Shown: piece after piece, positions 54,429-63,905 of the stretch
How positions within the stretch are numbered: position 1 is the stretch's first letter
Layout of the letters: each line of letters opens with the position of its first letter
NCBI RefSeq assembly: GCF_000304355.2
Contig: NC_018227.2
Location: 1,488,001-1,552,000, forward strand
Length of the DNA: 64,000 nucleotides
Source of the DNA: Methanoculleus bourgensis MS2
Lineage (GTDB): Archaea; Halobacteriota; Methanomicrobia; Methanomicrobiales; Methanoculleaceae
Reading direction: 5' to 3'
Translations under genes and position numbers: made by a program
Notes under the pieces: model-generated
Databases searched by the model: none
The model's input: the letters and a program-made list of their open reading frames with translations, nothing else
Told to the model about the DNA's origin: nothing

Positions 54429-55268
54429 TCACCACTTCTCGATGAGGGAGAGAAGCAATTTTCGGACCTCTACGGTCAGTTCACAGGAGGGGTTGATCTC
54501 AAGCGCTTTATCGGCGCACGCAAGCGCGTGGCGATACATCCCAAGGTGGTAGAGGACGCTGCACTTCATGCTCCATCCGGCGGCATACCGTGGATCGAGC
54601 GAGAGCACCCGGTCAAAACAGGCGAGCGCCTGCCGGTATTCCCCGAGCGCATACAGGGCACCCCCCCTCAGGCTCCAGACGCGGACATTCTCGGGGTCGT
54701 CGGCGATGGCCCGGTCGTAACAGGTGATGGCCTCCTCGTGCCGGTGCTGGAGGAAGCGTGCGTAGCCGAGATCGATCCAGGCCGCTACAAAGTGCGGATC
54801 GATCGCAAGCACCCGCTCGTAGCAGGCGACCGCGTCATCCAGGCGGCGCATCGCGGTAAATATCCCGCTCCGGTTGTACCAGGCGACCGCGGAGTTGGGG
54901 TTGAGCGCCAGGGCACGGTCGTAGCAGACGAGCGCCTCATCGAGCCGGTTGCGACGCCGGTGCAGCATCCCCCGGGAGACCCAGGCAGGAGCGAAGTCAG
55001 GGTCGATCGAGAGCGCCTTCTCCCAGCAGGCCAGCGCCTCCTCGTCCCTGCCGAGGAGATCGAAGAAGACGCCCTTGTTGTTCCACATCTTCACGTTCTC
55101 CGGATCGCGCTCGAGCACCCGGTCAAAACAGGCTATCGCCTCACAAAACCGCCCCTGCTGGGCGAGAGAAACCGCCTGCCTGCTCACCGCCGTATCAGTT
55201 CCCGGCCCCGCCCGGTCTTCGGGCTCGCCCTTTCCGAAGAGTCTTCCTGTAATACCCATTCCGGACAT
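54429..55268 (-). CDS. Tetratricopeptide-repeat protein
   Basis: 279-residue protein with about seven TPR units of the same style as the 549-residue protein at 33.2 kb (AIACFDRVLERDPENVKMWN, then ALACWEKALSIDPDFAPAWV). An N-terminal ~30 residues lack repeats. The ATG at 55268 (MSGMGITG) is used because the TATA box at 55301-55310 makes the upstream ATG at 55301 unlikely; ATG 55259 is also possible. Function unknown, probably a scaffold. Confidence 0.85.
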   Translation of the reverse strand: MSGMGITGRLFGKGEPEDRAGPGTDTAVSRQAVSLAQQGRFCEAIACFDRVLERDPENVKMWNNKGVFFDLLGRDEEALACWEKALSIDPDFAPAWVSRGMLHRRRNRLDEALVCYDRALALNPNSAVAWYNRSGIFTAMRRLDDAVACYERVLAIDPHFVAAWIDLGYARFLQHRHEEAITCYDRAIADDPENVRVWSLRGGALYALGEYRQALACFDRVLSLDPRYAAGWSMKCSVLYHLGMYRHALACADKALEINPSCELTVEVRKLLLSLIEKW

Positions 55269-55300
55269 CCCCCCCGTGGTCAGGCTACTGGTGGCGGGCA

Positions 55301-55310
55301 TATAATATAA
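55301..55310 (-). promoter_or_regulatory. TATA box of the TPR gene
   Basis: TTATATTATA on the minus strand, ~35 bases from the chosen ATG at 55268; transcription start expected near 55280. Confidence 0.5.
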
Positions 55311-55370
55311 CCGTTCCCCCGTCCCCGGCGACGACAGGCCGGGAGAGAGGGCCCTGGATGAGGGGGATAC

Positions 55371-55745
55371 TCACCGCCGGGCCACCCGTATCTGCCGGGC
55401 GCCGCGTGCGCCGCGGAGCGACGCCGGGTCGCAGGTGAGCCTTCCTACCAGGTTCACCGCGCCTGCAGGCACAGGGCGGTCGTCCGTGCTCAGGGGCGTG
55501 GGGCCGAAGAAGATCGCAAGCGCCCGTCCCGGCGGCCAGTAGCCGATATCCCCGGGATCGACCAGGGTGGTGGCGGTCTCGTCCGGCGGCAGCGCTACCG
55601 GGACCGCAAAATACAACTCGTCGCCCCACTCCTCCGGGGCCGCGTCGATCGGGAGCACCCTGAGGATCTCGGTGGCGGCGGGGGTATCGAAGAGCTCCGC
55701 CTCGAACGGGCGGCCGTCTATCTGGATGACGATATCGGTCGGCAT
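55371..55745 (-). CDS. Cyclophilin-like fold protein (TM1367-type)
   Basis: 124-residue protein with the all-beta cyclophilin-like pattern: FEAELFDTPAATEILRVLPI, GDELYFAVPV, VDPGDIGYWPPGRALAIFFG and FGPTPLSTDD. This small family has the cyclophilin barrel but lacks proline-isomerase residues; its role is unknown. Start ATG 55745. It is monocistronic as far as can be seen. Confidence 0.82.
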   Translation of the reverse strand: MPTDIVIQIDGRPFEAELFDTPAATEILRVLPIDAAPEEWGDELYFAVPVALPPDETATTLVDPGDIGYWPPGRALAIFFGPTPLSTDDRPVPAGAVNLVGRLTCDPASLRGARGARQIRVARR

Positions 55746-55796
55746 GGTGATCCTCCTGCTGCTGGTTCATTGCATCTCATATTTCCATGCGATTGT

Positions 55797-55895
55797 TGCG
55801 TCACGCGAAGCCGCGAAGAGCGCGAAGAGCGTGTAGTTCCTCCTCATTGTCACTCTTCGCACCCTCCCGCGTGCTTCGCGTGCGGCAGCCATCAG
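55797..55895. repeat. Dispersed repeat R2 copy
   Basis: GCGTCACGCGAAGCCGCGAA, then GAGCGCGAAGAGCGTG, and the opposing CTCTTCGCACCCTCCCGCGT with GCTTCGCGTGCGGCAG. It matches the copies at 43.0 and 54.0 kb in order and spacing. It lies in the gap between the HNH gene end and the cyclophilin-like gene start. Confidence 0.7.
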
Positions 55896-55946
55896 CCCCC
55901 CGCAACCTACACAATACGATGACCGGACCAGATAATCCTCACGGGA

Positions 55947-56393
55947 TTATGGGTTTTTACGGGAGTTACCCCGCCGCCGCACCGCTGCGATCACCTGCGC
56001 CACCCGCACGGCACCCCCCTCCCGGCGGAGGTCGGTATGCACCCGGGCGTGGCAGATGCCGCAGAGCGTGATGAGGTTTGCCAGGGCGTCGTGTGTCGGG
56101 TTCAGGTCGATGTGATGGACGTGGAGGTCTTTGGCTCCGCCGCAGATGGCGCACTGCTCCCCGTCGCGTTCCAGGATCGCGGTCCGCACCGCCTTCCACC
56201 CCCGGAGAGCGTACTTCTCCCGCGCCCTGATGGAGATCCCGAACTCCTCGCAGAAGACAGAACCGTCCTCGCGGACGGCGAACGGGCACTGGTAGCAGAG
56301 CCTGAGGAAGCCGTTCCGGTCCGGGTGGCCGTCGCAGAGAGGAGGCAGCGTGCGGTCAAACGCATCAAGGCTGAGCTGCAGGTCGGTGGTCAC
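55947..56393 (-). CDS. HNH endonuclease-domain protein
   Basis: 148-residue protein. The C-terminal half has an HNH site: CAICGGAKDLHVHHIDLNPT, then NLITLCGICHARVH, with two CxxC pairs for structural zinc and the HH catalytic pair. The N-terminal half has three further Cys (LCYQCPF, VFCEEFG), perhaps a second zinc site. The start is a GTG at 56393 with GAGATCATC upstream. It could be a stand-alone nuclease; no methyltransferase or mobile gene is next to it. Confidence 0.85.
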   Translation of the reverse strand: MTTDLQLSLDAFDRTLPPLCDGHPDRNGFLRLCYQCPFAVREDGSVFCEEFGISIRAREKYALRGWKAVRTAILERDGEQCAICGGAKDLHVHHIDLNPTHDALANLITLCGICHARVHTDLRREGGAVRVAQVIAAVRRRGNSRKNP

Positions 56394-56424
56394 GTTAGAT
56401 GATCTCTCTCGGGATACGGGATAA

Positions 56425-57255
56425 CTACTCGTTCTCCTCCTCACTGTAGGGGACCGGGACGTAGGCGACCGACGGGCGGCGGGGCATCGCCTGGGGGAAG
56501 AGGTCCATCAACTGGTAGATCCCGGCGGGGATACCGGGGGTGACCGGGAGCCCGAACTCCCGTGCCTGCTCAAAGGTTATCGGGTAGTCGTGAGTCCACC
56601 GCCCCTCGGTGAGCAGGCGTGCAAGGCTGTCCGCCCGCTCGGTCTCCATCCGGTCCCGGAGCAGGCCGGCCACGAACTCCCGCATCTGGTTCTGGGCCTT
56701 CGCCGCTATGTCGACCAGGATAAAGGTTGTGTCATCGATCTCCTCCGGCGGTTTCAGACGCGGGACCCGCAGGATCGACGAGGCCGGGTATTCTCCGATC
56801 CTGGGGTCGACCGGGCCGAGCACGGCGTTCTCGTCCATCGCCACCTCGTCGGCGGCGAGGCAGAGGAGCGTCCCGCCCGACATGGCGTAGTGCGGGACAA
56901 AGATCGTCACCTTCCCCCGATGACGCTGGAGCGCCATCGCGATCTGCTCCGAGGAGAGGATGAGGCCCCCGGGGGTGTGGACAATGAAGTCGATCGGCAT
57001 CTCCGGCGGGGTGAGCCGGATCGCCCGGAGAACCTCCTCAGAGTCGTTGATGTCAATGTAGCGATAGAACGGGATACCGAGAAACGCAACCCTCTCCTGG
57101 CGGTGGATGAGGGCGATGACCCGGGTACCTCGTTTCACCTCCAGGCCCCGGATCGCCCGCAGGCGGCGGGCCCGGGTCATCTGCTGCTGGATGACCGGCA
57201 CCGCGAAGAGGAGGAGGATGACGGCGATCAGCAGCACGGTCCAGATATCGGGCAT
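56425..57255 (-). CDS. Membrane-anchored Clp-fold serine protease (SDH/DUF114 family)
   Basis: 276-residue protein with one N-terminal membrane helix (WTVLLIAVILLLFAVPVIQQ) and a ClpP/SppA-like domain. IDFIVHTPGG (~95-104) is the oxyanion region, and the nucleophile is the Ser of YAMSGGTLLCLAADE; DENAVLGPVDPRIGEYPA follows. The family is related to signal-peptide peptidase SppA and to the 'serine dehydrogenase proteinase' domain. ATG 57255 is used, with AGGTGA 8 bases upstream; a GTG at 57267 is possible. Confidence 0.88.
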   Translation of the reverse strand: MPDIWTVLLIAVILLLFAVPVIQQQMTRARRLRAIRGLEVKRGTRVIALIHRQERVAFLGIPFYRYIDINDSEEVLRAIRLTPPEMPIDFIVHTPGGLILSSEQIAMALQRHRGKVTIFVPHYAMSGGTLLCLAADEVAMDENAVLGPVDPRIGEYPASSILRVPRLKPPEEIDDTTFILVDIAAKAQNQMREFVAGLLRDRMETERADSLARLLTEGRWTHDYPITFEQAREFGLPVTPGIPAGIYQLMDLFPQAMPRRPSVAYVPVPYSEEENE

Positions 57256-57312
57256 GCTCCGCGTCACCTGTGCGCACCCAGGGTAAAGAACGTTCGCACC
57301 GCGGGCCCATCG

Positions 57313-58398
57313 TCAGGAAGGGAGGAACTCGTCGATCGAGGTCTGCCGGGTGCGGCTGTCCTCAAACCCCGAGAGCCTGACCCCGAGGAGCCTGACCTCG
57401 GTGCCGTTGAGGAACGGGAGGAGGAGATCGCCCGCGGTCCGCCTGATAACCTCCGGGTCCGCGGTGAACCGGTCCAGTGTCAGTGACCGGGTGTGCGTCT
57501 CAAACCCCCGGTACCTGACCTTGACCGTGACGGTCCGGCACCGGAGACCATCGGCCGCGAGCGCCCCGGCAACTTCATCGGCAAGGTCGGCGATGGTCGC
57601 GGAGAGAAGGTCCGGATCGGCAGTATCCTCATCAAACGTCGTCTCCCGGGAGACTGATTTGCACCCCTCCCGGGCCTGCACCTCCGCATCATCGATGCCC
57701 CGGGCGAGACGGTGCAGCCTGATCCCGGACCTGCCGATCCGGGCGATGAGGGCCTGGACATCAGAACGGGCCAGGTCACCGATGGTCAGGACGCCCATCC
57801 CGGCCAGATCCTCGCCCGTCTTCTTCCCGACCCCGGGGATCTTTCCCACCGGCAGGGGGGCGAGAAACGCCGCGACCTCGTCCGGGGAGACGACCGTCAG
57901 CCCGTCCGGTTTCCAGTAGTCGGATGCGATCTTTGCCGCAACCTTGCCCGGCGCGATGCCGATGGAGCAGGTGAGCCCCTCGGCTTCCCTGATGTCCCGC
58001 TTGATTGCGGTGGCAAGCGCCTCCGCCGCCGGGAAACTGCCGGCACTGGTGACGTCGAGGTAGGCCTCGTCGATGCTCACCTGCTCGATGCGGTCGGCAC
58101 GCTCGCTGAGGATCGCCATGATCTCATCCGAGACGCGGGAGTAGAGCGGGCGGTTCACCGGGAGGTAGACACCGTGCGGGCAGAGGGTATACGCCCGGGA
58201 GATGGGCATACCTGAGTGCACCCCGTAGCGGCGGGCCTCGTAGGAGCAGGTGCTCACGACCCCACGGCCCGCCCCTCCCTTCGGGTCGGCGCCCACGATC
58301 ACCGGCCTGCCGGCAAGGGACGGGGCGCGGCGGATCTCCACTGAAGCGAAGAAACTGTCCATGTCCACGTGCATGATGATCCGGCCATCGGTTGTCAT
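57313..58398 (-). CDS. dinB: DNA polymerase IV (Y-family, DinB)
   Basis: 361-residue translesion polymerase. Catalytic acids lie in MHVDMDSFFASVE and in SIDEAYLDV; GSAGSF-type loops, the HhH region GKIPGVGKKTGEDLAGMGV and the little-finger domain follow. The C-terminus ends QTSIDEFL, a likely PCNA-interaction (PIP) peptide. The start is ATG 58398 (MTTDGRIIMHVDMD); the longer upstream frame lies in repeat R2 sequence. Full length for archaeal Dpo4-like enzymes. Confidence 0.93.
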   Translation of the reverse strand: MTTDGRIIMHVDMDSFFASVEIRRAPSLAGRPVIVGADPKGGAGRGVVSTCSYEARRYGVHSGMPISRAYTLCPHGVYLPVNRPLYSRVSDEIMAILSERADRIEQVSIDEAYLDVTSAGSFPAAEALATAIKRDIREAEGLTCSIGIAPGKVAAKIASDYWKPDGLTVVSPDEVAAFLAPLPVGKIPGVGKKTGEDLAGMGVLTIGDLARSDVQALIARIGRSGIRLHRLARGIDDAEVQAREGCKSVSRETTFDEDTADPDLLSATIADLADEVAGALAADGLRCRTVTVKVRYRGFETHTRSLTLDRFTADPEVIRRTAGDLLLPFLNGTEVRLLGVRLSGFEDSRTRQTSIDEFLPS

Positions 58399-58831
58399 TT
58401 GCGCGAAGGTCTCCCCCGGTATGCTGTGATAGTGTTTGGGGGTATGGTGATATAGCGCGTTCGCCGGGTCCCGCATGCTTCCGCGTGAGACCGGCGATCA
58501 CTCCCACGCACCCTCAAGTTAAGGCGAAATGCTCCAGGCATTGACACGGAGTCTCGTTCCCGGAACCCCCCACCCCGCTCACCGGTGCAATGCCGCCCCG
58601 CCCTGAACCCCGCGCGCCTCCCGGTGACCGGGGCGGGCAGATCAGGGGTCCGGGAACGGTAAAATCTGAAGAAGAACAGGAAAAGTCACTGACTTTGTAA
58701 TACGAATTTAAAACCTGATAATACGTGGGCGAGTGAGAACCACTCGCTCCACCTTCTCCAGCTGATCGGCAGGAATGCTTGCGATCGCGGATTGTGAGGA
58801 CGTGCACCTAAAAAGGGGGTTATGGAGGAGT
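58399..58831. other. Gap between mcrA and dinB
   Basis: Contains an R2-type end at 58480-58533 (GCGTGAGACCGGCGATCACT, then CACCCTCAAGTTAAGGCGAA; the complement of the start of the repeat at 42926), a GC-rich tract with CCGGTGACCGG (58620), an AT-rich part (58675-58725), the perfect 7-bp hairpin GCGAGTG/CACTCGC at 58729-58747, and the T-run after mcrA. No gene is supported. Confidence 0.55.
58810..58814 (-). terminator. T-run terminator of the mcr operon
   Basis: On the minus strand, CCCCCTTTTTAGG follows the mcrA stop by ~17 bases. Archaeal transcription ends at such T-runs. The hairpin at 58729-58747 lies beyond it and may be a backup signal. Confidence 0.45.
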
Positions 58832-60538
58832 TTACCTTGCCGGGATGATGAGCGAACGCTCACCGGCAGGCATAAACTCGCGGATTGCACCCTTCGCGAA
58901 CTCGCGGCGGGGCTCGGCGAAGTCGAACTTCAGGGCCGGGTCGGCGAAGCAGACCTTGACGAGCGGGCTGTAGCAGAACGCGTCGCCGCGCCCGTAGTGA
59001 GAACCGCCGACGATTGCGGCGTACTCGCCCTGGTGACCGACGTTCATCGCGTAGTTCGGGTAGTTCGGACCACGCAGCTCGCCCATTAGACCGCGGTCGG
59101 GCTCCATGGAGAGCGAGTTTGCAGACCCGCACTGGTCCTGGAGGTCGTAGCCGAAGAAGCCGAGACGCGACCAGCCGTCCTTGTGCAGGAGCATCGAGAG
59201 ATACCATCCGTTGAGACCGGCGTTGGAGTTGCCGGTTGCGATGGCGGTCGTGAGACCGGACGCAGCGGCGATGACACCAGCACGCTGGGACCCGCCGAAG
59301 TGGTCTTCCATCATGGTCGGGAACTGCTCGTACTGCTCCATGGCGTTGAGGGTGACCTCGGTTGCCATGTCGTTGACGACATCCTGGGTCGGCTTGATCT
59401 TGTCCTTCGCGCTCGGGTTCTTCCAGTCGACCTTGTACTTGTCCTTGATGTAGTCCATACCGTAGTAGGTGAACTCATCGAGGATGTTGTCGGTGTAGGC
59501 CGCGGTCGCGTACTGGGTGAATCCGACACCGCCGGACATGTAGGAACCGAGCCAGATCTGGTCGAAGAGCATGGTTCCGGCGCCGACGACCTCAAGGGCA
59601 GCCTTGGCGGGGTCGTTGGGGTACTTCCGGTTCGCCTGAACGATATCGGCGAAGAGACCGAACTTGATACCACCGGGCTCGTTCGGGCCACGGGCACGCC
59701 GTGCGGGCAGGAGCGAGGCCATCTGGACGACGCCTGCGTGCTTTGCAGCGAAGGAGAGGTCAGCGACGGCTGCCTCACCGGCGCACATCCGGTAGGCGGC
59801 GATGAAGGACATACCGATCTGCATCGCAGACCACCGGGAGGTCGTTCCACCATCACAGGTCCGCGAGACCGCGGTCGGGATGTGGATGGCCTGGTACATA
59901 CCCTTGCCGACTTCTGCCTTGAGCTCCTCGGCCTGCTTGGCGGGGAAGAGCTTCTCGATGTTCAGCAGGAACTGGGGCTCGATGTCGTCTGCGACATCGT
60001 CGTCACCGGTGAAGACCTTGACGTAACAGTCGTCGACGAGGCCGGGGTGGGTCTCGACCATGTGTTCCTGGACAACCGCTGCGCCGGGCATGGCGTGGTT
60101 TAAGATATGGAGGTACTCGTTGATCGTCTCGGGGGTAACCTCCTTGCCCAGACGCTTCTGCAGGGTCTGGTGGGCAAGGTCCATGCCGACGATGACCGTT
60201 CTCCTGATATCGTCCCAGAACTGCTGCATGGCAGAGTTGTTGACGTAGTGCAGGTCGTCGCCTTCAACGAAGACGCCGGTGCCGGAGACCTCGTAGGTCA
60301 TCAGCTGGCGCTGGCCCATCGGGATACCGCCAAGGTGGCAGCGCTCGGGATCGTACATGGAGATGCCGCGGTCCATCTCGATGGCACGGCTCGCCTTCAT
60401 GAACTCCATCTTACGAGGGGACTGGCGAACACCGTTAAACTTGTAGAACTCGGCAGTCTCGGACTCGATGTCCTGCCCCTGGAACTTCTCCTTGAGGGCC
60501 TTCAGGAACATCTTCTGGGTTCTCTCAATCTTTGCCAT
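58832..60538 (-). CDS. mcrA: Methyl-coenzyme M reductase alpha subunit
   Basis: 568-residue alpha subunit of the enzyme that releases methane from methyl-coenzyme M and coenzyme B. The F430-ligating Gln is in VVQEHM (Gln157). Positions of the usual modifications are recognisable: His267 (AAKHAG, N-methyl), Arg281 ([12 protein letters not shown], methyl), Gln418 (GGSQRAG), Gly463 ([13 protein letters not shown], thioglycine) and Cys470 (S-methyl). The ATG at 60538 follows GAGGAGTGATCACA. It is the last gene of the operon, 5 bases after mcrG. Confidence 0.98.
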   Translation of the reverse strand: MAKIERTQKMFLKALKEKFQGQDIESETAEFYKFNGVRQSPRKMEFMKASRAIEMDRGISMYDPERCHLGGIPMGQRQLMTYEVSGTGVFVEGDDLHYVNNSAMQQFWDDIRRTVIVGMDLAHQTLQKRLGKEVTPETINEYLHILNHAMPGAAVVQEHMVETHPGLVDDCYVKVFTGDDDVADDIEPQFLLNIEKLFPAKQAEELKAEVGKGMYQAIHIPTAVSRTCDGGTTSRWSAMQIGMSFIAAYRMCAGEAAVADLSFAAKHAGVVQMASLLPARRARGPNEPGGIKFGLFADIVQANRKYPNDPAKAALEVVGAGTMLFDQIWLGSYMSGGVGFTQYATAAYTDNILDEFTYYGMDYIKDKYKVDWKNPSAKDKIKPTQDVVNDMATEVTLNAMEQYEQFPTMMEDHFGGSQRAGVIAAASGLTTAIATGNSNAGLNGWYLSMLLHKDGWSRLGFFGYDLQDQCGSANSLSMEPDRGLMGELRGPNYPNYAMNVGHQGEYAAIVGGSHYGRGDAFCYSPLVKVCFADPALKFDFAEPRREFAKGAIREFMPAGERSLIIPAR

Positions 60539-60543
60539 TGTGA

Positions 60544-61308
60544 TCACTCCTCTTTCGGCATGAAGCCGTATTTCGTCCGCAGCGAGTGGATGCGCTGGAC
60601 GTATTCGATGTATTCAGTATCCTCACGGTAGGGGGTCCCTACGAGCGAGTGGAAGATCGTCGTGTGAGCCTTGAGCCACTTCTCATCCATGGGCTTGCCG
60701 ATAGCAACGGCACGGTCGAGGGGCTCGCCGATCTGGTTCTTGACGTACTTGACGACGCCGTCCTCATCGAGGATGCAGCGCTGGAGCATATCGAACATCA
60801 TGCCGTCTTCAGCGAGACGGAGCGAGTGACCGTGCACGGTCGCACCACGGATACCGACACGGGCCGGGTCGAACATCTCGGTCTCGAGAAGTTCCTTCGA
60901 GTACTTCTCAAGGTCACGCTCACGGCACTCGACGATCTGACGGCCAGAGAGCGTTCCGGGGTCGATACCGCGGAAGCGGTACATCTCTGCGTAGGTCCGC
61001 TGGTAGGGCTGCGAGGGCGCGTTGAACATCGAGTCTGCGAACTGGATGTAACGGACACGGTCGCCGGCCTTGGCACCCTCGGTGGGCTTGACGAGCTTGC
61101 GCATGGGGCAGTTGGGCTCCTGCTGCTCGGCGAGCGGCGGGTGGGCAGTCGGGTATGCCGATCCGGGAGCACGGTGGCCAAGGATCAGCACGATATCCTC
61201 ATCAGTTACGGAACGAACCTTCTCAAGCTTCTGGCTGGGGTTCATCTGCTTGCGCCGGTTCTCGGCGACAATCGATGTCCCGGGACCATACTGGGGCGTG
61301 TATGCCAT
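60544..61308 (-). CDS. mcrG: Methyl-coenzyme M reductase gamma subunit
   Basis: 254-residue gamma subunit; it begins [20 protein letters not shown] and has [20 protein letters not shown], which lies near the F430 pocket. The length is normal. The intergenic distance to mcrD upstream is 94 bases, with no mcrC between; mcrA follows after 5 bases. Confidence 0.97.
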   Translation of the reverse strand: MAYTPQYGPGTSIVAENRRKQMNPSQKLEKVRSVTDEDIVLILGHRAPGSAYPTAHPPLAEQQEPNCPMRKLVKPTEGAKAGDRVRYIQFADSMFNAPSQPYQRTYAEMYRFRGIDPGTLSGRQIVECRERDLEKYSKELLETEMFDPARVGIRGATVHGHSLRLAEDGMMFDMLQRCILDEDGVVKYVKNQIGEPLDRAVAIGKPMDEKWLKAHTTIFHSLVGTPYREDTEYIEYVQRIHSLRTKYGFMPKEE

Positions 61309-61402
61309 TGTTTTATTCACCTCAAAGTGATTGTTATCTTATCCATTTCCTGTCTTGAACGACGTTCTGCCATATTCCCAGGGGTGAACGCAAACTCTCG
61401 CG

Positions 61403-61873
61403 TCACTGTCCTCTCCGGATAACCACCGGGTCTTCCCCGGAACGGGGGTCCGCAAGGCCGATGAGCGTTGTGTCGGCATCGGGGCCGAACTTCGCGTAAT
61501 CCACGAGCGTCGGAGCGGTCTTCATGAACCTGCCCTCCTGGAGCTGGTAGGGGAACTCCGTGAAGAAATCGTCGCAGTGCGACCGGATCTCCTCGATGAC
61601 CGAAGAATCCTCGACCTCCAGGATGACCTCACCCGCCTGGATAGCGAGCGCGATCTCGGCATCGCCGACATGGATCGCCCTGCGATCGGAGTGCGGGTTT
61701 GGGCTCCCCCGTGCCGGTCCGTACGGGACGGTGGCCGGCAGACCGGGACCGTGGATCATCATCCGGCGGATGCCGGCGATGCCGGCAAGCGTATTGAGCA
61801 GGCGCTCTGTCGTCTCAGGTTTGAGCATCCGAAGCGGCACAATCCTGACCTGGGGTAATTCGGCTTTCGTCAT
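61403..61873 (-). CDS. mcrD: Methyl-coenzyme M reductase operon protein D
   Basis: 156-residue McrD, an accessory protein that is not part of the crystallised enzyme and is thought to help assembly or activation. It begins MTKAELPQVRIVPLRMLKPE and contains GIAGIRRMMIHGPGLPATVP. The start is ATG 61873, 16 bases after the mcrB stop. Confidence 0.94.
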   Translation of the reverse strand: MTKAELPQVRIVPLRMLKPETTERLLNTLAGIAGIRRMMIHGPGLPATVPYGPARGSPNPHSDRRAIHVGDAEIALAIQAGEVILEVEDSSVIEEIRSHCDDFFTEFPYQLQEGRFMKTAPTLVDYAKFGPDADTTLIGLADPRSGEDPVVIRRGQ

Positions 61874-61889
61874 TCGAATCTCTGTTTGT

Positions 61890-63194
61890 TCAGGCTCCGT
61901 TTGCGATCTGGTTGATCGGCTTGTTGAACACATCGATCTTACCGTAGGTGTCGGCGAAGATCTTCGACGTGTTCTCGGGCGAGAACATCTGGGTTCCGGC
62001 ATCGAGTGCCGCTGCAGCGACCACACACGGGATGGCCACACCGTTTGCGTGGCGGGTCACGACGTGGTTGCCGTTGAAGATACCGGGGCCGCCGCCACCG
62101 TAGATCGAGTGGCTGAAGAACGAGAACCCGACAGCGGTACCCATGACACGGCCGTAGTCGCTGCTCGGGAGACCGGTCTCGTGCTCAAGCAGGTCGTTGA
62201 AGTACAGGAGCGTCGAGGAGACTGCCTGGGCGAACCGTCCGGCACCACAGTTGACGATGGTGGCTGCCATGGATCCCGCAGCAGTGTAGGCGTTCCAGAG
62301 CATGGGGTCCTTCGTGTCGTAGAACTGGAAGTATCCGCCCTTCTTGCCGGGGGTGATGACCTTGTCCTCGATAGCACGCTCGACCAGGCTCTGGACAACC
62401 GTACCAACGGTTCCAGTCTGGCCGTTTGCCTTGACGAGGTCGTAGACCATGTTGTTCGCGTTCAGGCCCTGGTAGGCGTAGGCGAGCAGCGTGGCACGCT
62501 CGAAGGGTCCGATGGCGGATCCCATCTCGAAGATACCGGCGGTCTCGAGCGTGGATGAGAGTGCAGCGCCCTGCAGGGCGTTCCTGTTGGTCATCATCAC
62601 GACGTGGTTGACCGGGATGTTCCGGAGCGCGTAGCCGAGACCTTCGTTGTTCTGGGGGATGTTCAGGATCGACGTAACGAGCGAGCCCTTCATGTCCTGG
62701 GTGTGCGGGTAACCGCCCCAGCAGGCCGCCTTGACGGTGGAAGCGTTGAAAGCGTCGACATTGAACTGGTCGACGATCGCGTAGGTGGTCGCGGAGGCGA
62801 CCGCGGTGATTGCTGCATCGTAGGTGGCCGCGTTGATCAGGCGCTTCGCCGGGACCTGGACAAGCTGGAGCTTTCCTCCGTTGAACTCCAGGATCTCGGT
62901 GTCATCACCTTCTTCAACCTGGATCATCTCCTTGATCTTGGCGACGATGGCGTCCTTGTTCTCCATGATGGGGAGATCCAGTTCTCTTCCCTTGATCTTG
63001 CCCTGTCCAAGTTTTCCGTTCTTGAGCGCATCCTGGATGCCCCCAAGGTTTACGTTGATTGTTCTCTTGGTCAGGTCGATGATCTTACTTGTGGCCGGGT
63101 TAACCAGCGGGCTGATTCTGTCGAGGGAGACGCCGCTCTTGAGCAGCTTCCCATCATCAGAATAGAGATCGATTGTTTCCGAGTATTTAGCCAT
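61890..63194 (-). CDS. mcrB: Methyl-coenzyme M reductase beta subunit
   Basis: 434-residue beta subunit and first gene of the operon. It begins MAKYSETIDLYSDDGKLLKS, has VNLGGIQDALKNGKLG, and near the C-terminus GFSFFSHSIYGGGGPGIFNG, which forms part of the active-site channel. Its promoter is in the AT-rich region to the right. Confidence 0.98.
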   Translation of the reverse strand: MAKYSETIDLYSDDGKLLKSGVSLDRISPLVNPATSKIIDLTKRTINVNLGGIQDALKNGKLGQGKIKGRELDLPIMENKDAIVAKIKEMIQVEEGDDTEILEFNGGKLQLVQVPAKRLINAATYDAAITAVASATTYAIVDQFNVDAFNASTVKAACWGGYPHTQDMKGSLVTSILNIPQNNEGLGYALRNIPVNHVVMMTNRNALQGAALSSTLETAGIFEMGSAIGPFERATLLAYAYQGLNANNMVYDLVKANGQTGTVGTVVQSLVERAIEDKVITPGKKGGYFQFYDTKDPMLWNAYTAAGSMAATIVNCGAGRFAQAVSSTLLYFNDLLEHETGLPSSDYGRVMGTAVGFSFFSHSIYGGGGPGIFNGNHVVTRHANGVAIPCVVAAAALDAGTQMFSPENTSKIFADTYGKIDVFNKPINQIANGA

Positions 63195-63320
63195 AGTATT
63201 TCATCCTTTTACCCTTGTTCAATGCATTCCGTTCATGAAAGAGACCGGGCATTCACCTGCTCCGGTTCCCTGAAGGCCGCTACTGCACGTCCCAAAAGGG
63301 ACTATAAGAGTAGAAGGAGG

Positions 63321-63334
63321 GTTATTAATAAAAT
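63321..63334 (-). promoter_or_regulatory. TATA box of the mcr operon
   Basis: On the minus strand TTTTATTAATAAC, followed by ...CTCTTATAGTCCC; transcription start expected near 63298, giving a leader of ~100 bases before mcrB. The leader has AAGGATGAAATACT next to the ATG (Shine-Dalgarno AAGGATG). Confidence 0.6.
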
Positions 63335-63905
63335 TTGCGAATTCAAATTGGATTTTAACGTAAATAATAATATTCATCGTAATTATATTCATATCAGGGT
63401 ATTTTAAAATCGGGATTCAATTGTCCAAATTGTTGATCGTTGTACTTAAAAAGGATTTCGACGGGTTGTCGCCCCTCAGTTCACGGCCTGGGAGGAGCAG
63501 CAGAGAGGGACATATTAAATAATAAAATGAACAAACAGATTAATAATAAGTATGATTATTTCTTCAGATGCAATGTCCAACAGTATCCACTTTCATACGT
63601 TGCACTCAAAGATATATAATGCTACCCAAAACGGACAGGATTTTTCAAAACCCTGATCGTCAGACGCCTGTTTTATGAACGCACCAGATTACGGTCAAAA
63701 TTAAAAGAGATGCAAATATATAGTGCTCACTAACTCACCAGCCATCCGTATCCAGGTGCACCGCGAGCCGGACAGGCGGGGGAGACCACCCCGGCCCGCG
63801 CCCCGGGAAGACCTGTGAGTATCCGGCTCAGGAGAGCCGCTCCAGGTGGAGGCGAGATCTGGTTTTTCGCGTATATTTAGGGGCACCGCTGCACCCACAC
63901 TCTCC
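63335..63905. other. AT-rich intergenic region upstream of mcrB
   Basis: A sharp composition change: 63320-63420 and 63500-63730 are AT-rich (AATTATATTCATATCAGG, TTAATAATAAGTATGATTAT) in contrast to the GC-rich genome. No gene is supported. The region probably holds regulatory sequence for mcr and for the gene on the right, such as a TATA-like GTATATTTAG at 63871. Confidence 0.55.
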
